In this document: positions 5,807-7,158 of the stretch, piece by piece
Numbering within the stretch: the stretch's first letter is position 1
How the letters are laid out: every line of letters begins with the position of its first letter
Source of the DNA: an uncultured Clostridia bacterium
Lineage (GTDB): Bacteria; Bacillota; Clostridia; Christensenellales; Borkfalkiaceae
DNA length: 7,158 bases
Direction: 5' to 3'
NCBI GenBank assembly: GCA_945834965.1
Contig: CAMAHZ010000067.1
Span: 1 to 7,158, forward strand
The notes under the pieces: generated by a model
Database searches by the model: none
The model's input: the letters and a program-made list of their open reading frames with translations, nothing else
Told to the model about the DNA's origin: nothing
Position numbers and translations under genes: made by a program

Positions 5807-6158
5807 AGATGAAGTGCATTTTGAAAAGACTTCGGTGGCAATAGAAAAGCTTGCCGACGCAGATACCGTTATCGGCGACCCGATTATTACCGTAAGCGGT
5901 TCGCAGGTTATTCCGCTCTCTTCCGTAACCGTAGTAAATTTAGGCGGCGGCGGTGAGTACGGCGATATTAAAACCTATAAAGAGATGGACGGCTTTAAGC
6001 TTGCAGGCGGCAACGGGACGGTAATAACCGTTAAGCCCAAGGGGTTTTTGGTGGACGACGGTAAGGGATGCAGACTGTTAAAAATGGACGACGGCGCAAT
6101 CGATACTCTTATTGAAAAGACGGGTGAACTCGTACACACGATTTCGGACAATGTTTAA
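5769..6158 (+). CDS. ytfJ: spore protein YtfJ (GerW family)
   Basis: This 129-residue protein matches the YtfJ/GerW family, spore-associated proteins needed for normal germination in Bacillus and of unknown biochemical activity. The core begins with D-A-D-T-V-I-G-D-P at residues 30-38 and continues with V-I-P-L-S-S-V at 47-53, a glycine-rich loop (L-G-G-G-G-E-Y-G at 58-65, then L-A-G-G-N-G at 78-83) and a closing beta region (T-V-K-P-K-G-F-L-V at 87-95). These blocks come in the family's order and the length is normal. The first 20 residues are lysine- and glutamate-rich and differ from the short helical start seen in Bacillus. No signal peptide or membrane segment is present, so it should act in the cytoplasm, presumably of the forespore. 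It lies between the DUF2953-like gene (38-base overlap) and the DacB-like gene (8-base overlap, ATGTTTAA). Confidence 0.88.
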   Translation: MNGKIKKAQAKSEDEVHFEKTSVAIEKLADADTVIGDPIITVSGSQVIPLSSVTVVNLGGGGEYGDIKTYKEMDGFKLAGGNGTVITVKPKGFLVDDGKGCRLLKMDDGAIDTLIEKTGELVHTISDNV

Positions 6159-7152
6159 AAAACTTTCTTGCGCAATCTTAAGTCTAACGGCATTATTTTG
6201 CTGTTCTTTCGGTTTCATAATAACGACTGAAAATTATTCAGCCGACGCAGACGGCGTATCTGAAATTGTAATGGAGCTTGACCACGCTACGCTTTTACAC
6301 GGTAAAAATATCGACCGCAAATTGCCGATGGCAAGCACGACTAAGATTATGACTGCGCTTATAATCTGCGAAGATTGCAACCTTGACGAAGTTATTTCCG
6401 TGCCTAAGGCGGCAGTCGGGATAGAAGGGTCAAGCATCTATTTAAAAGAAAACGAGCAAATAAGCGTAAGAGATTTGCTGTACGGCTTAATGCTCGTTTC
6501 TGGTAACGACGCCGCTTGCGCACTTGCAATTCATCACTCAAAAAGCGTCGAGTTGTTCGTAGAAAAAATGAACCAAAGGGCAAATAAGTTAGGCGCTGTA
6601 AACACTAACTTTACAAACCCGAACGGGCTGCCCGACGAAAATCATTATACGACTGCAAACGACCTTTGCAAAATCGCCTGCTCGGCGTTAAAAAACGAAA
6701 CGTTTGCTCAAGTAGTTTCGACAAAGTACTATAAGGGAGAATTCCGCTGTTTTACTAATAAAAATAAGCTTTTAAATTCGTTAGAAGGCGCAAACGGCGT
6801 TAAAACGGGATACACCGAAAAGGCGGGAAGGTGCTTAGTCTCTTCTTGCAAGCGACAAAATATGCAGGTAGTTTGCGTGGTGCTTAATTGTTACGATATG
6901 TTTGAGCGAAGTGCAAATTTGATAAACGAAAGCTTTGAAAACTTTTCAGTAGAATCGCTAAGCAAGGATAAAATATTCAGTTATAAAGGCAAACTCTGTT
7001 CGCTGAATAAGGACTATTCATTCGTAGTAGATAAGCGACAACCGATTGAATATGAGCTTTGCGCACCTGAAACGGACGACGGTGTGGCAAAATTAAATAT
7101 TTATAACCAAAATAACTTGATTTTCAGCGAAAACTTGTTTACTATTAAGTAG
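6151..7152 (+). CDS. dacB: D-alanyl-D-alanine carboxypeptidase, DacB-like (peptidase family S11)
   Basis: This 333-residue penicillin-binding protein should trim D-Ala from peptidoglycan stems. By analogy with B. subtilis DacB it may act on spore cortex, where it would lower cross-linking. The three motifs are present: S-T-T-K at residues 62-65, S-G-N at 117-119 and K-T-G at 218-220. An N-terminal signal (M-F-K-K plus hydrophobic run to about 25) is followed by A-D-A at 31-33 as a likely cleavage site. The C-terminal beta domain (about 268-333) is short, and the protein ends without the amphipathic or hydrophobic anchor typical of the family. It may therefore be released, or held by an uncleaved signal. 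The ATG at 6151 overlaps the ytfJ stop by eight bases. An in-frame TTG at 6112 lies inside ytfJ and would put charged residues before the signal. No Shine-Dalgarno sequence is visible, so coupling to ytfJ is likely. The enzyme class is certain, and the dacB name comes mostly from the ytfJ neighbourhood. Confidence 0.9.
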   Translation: MFKKLSCAILSLTALFCCSFGFIITTENYSADADGVSEIVMELDHATLLHGKNIDRKLPMASTTKIMTALIICEDCNLDEVISVPKAAVGIEGSSIYLKENEQISVRDLLYGLMLVSGNDAACALAIHHSKSVELFVEKMNQRANKLGAVNTNFTNPNGLPDENHYTTANDLCKIACSALKNETFAQVVSTKYYKGEFRCFTNKNKLLNSLEGANGVKTGYTEKAGRCLVSSCKRQNMQVVCVVLNCYDMFERSANLINESFENFSVESLSKDKIFSYKGKLCSLNKDYSFVVDKRQPIEYELCAPETDDGVAKLNIYNQNNLIFSENLFTIK

Positions 7153-7158
7153 ACGAAA

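Noticed and set aside
6112..6150. TTG at 6112 as the DacB-like start
   Set aside because: It would place a charged, arginine-rich stretch before the signal peptide. The ATG at 6151 gives a normal signal and overlaps the ytfJ stop.
1159..6437. Open frames on the minus strand (for example 1159-1377, 1906-2115, 2112-2351, 3829-4026, 4430-4615, 4599-4796, 6234-6437)
   Set aside because: Each lies inside or across well-supported + strand genes, has no ribosome binding site or recognisable motif, and looks like a codon-use shadow.
1..7158. Mobile elements, CRISPR arrays, tRNA/rRNA genes, toxin or defence systems
   Set aside because: No repeats, transposase or phage-like genes, or RNA signatures found. 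The window is compact, collinear core chromosome.

Overview
The window reads as a chromosomal segment of a spore-forming (or sporulation-descended) low-to-mid G+C Firmicute, most likely a strictly anaerobic member of the Clostridia. The gene content supports this: a DacF-type and a DacB-type D,D-carboxypeptidase, the spore protein YtfJ (GerW) next to a DUF2953/YtfI-like protein, and scpA-scpB of the Smc condensin complex, all on the + strand and tightly packed. I cannot name a genus. Proteins are rich in cysteine, including the exported ones, which fits an anaerobe.

Layout. (1) 2-241: the 3' end of a very hydrophobic membrane protein of unknown function, cut by the window edge. (2) 311-1498: a secreted DacF-like penicillin-binding protein, apparently a single-gene unit. 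(3) 1618-5171: an operon behind a strong sigma-A promoter (1554-1582), made of lysA (meso-diaminopimelate decarboxylase), an M50 site-2-type membrane protease, scpA and scpB. The genes touch or overlap (1, 4 and 26 bases) and end in a clear intrinsic terminator (5193-5221). (4) 5258-7152: a second overlapping cluster, DUF2953-like protein, ytfJ and a DacB-like D,D-carboxypeptidase.

How they fit together. LysA decides the fate of meso-DAP (peptidoglycan cross-linking versus lysine), and the two D,D-carboxypeptidases trim the peptide stems built with it. ScpA and ScpB organise and help segregate the chromosome. The last cluster matches the conserved ytfI-ytfJ neighbourhood plus dacB, so it probably acts in spore cortex or coat maturation and germination. 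LysA, M50, scpA and scpB form a housekeeping unit flanked by two sporulation-type units.

The most interesting signal is regulatory. The two sporulation-type units (starts at 311 and 5258) share an upstream pattern TGCGyATA - 17 bases - (C/G)AwAATA - 5 bases - start codon. It resembles the forespore sigma-F/sigma-G consensus, with identical spacing at both sites and no Shine-Dalgarno sequence at either. This suggests forespore promoters driving nearly leaderless mRNAs. I found no phage, insertion sequence, CRISPR array, toxin system or RNA gene, and nothing that looks like a wholly new multi-gene system.
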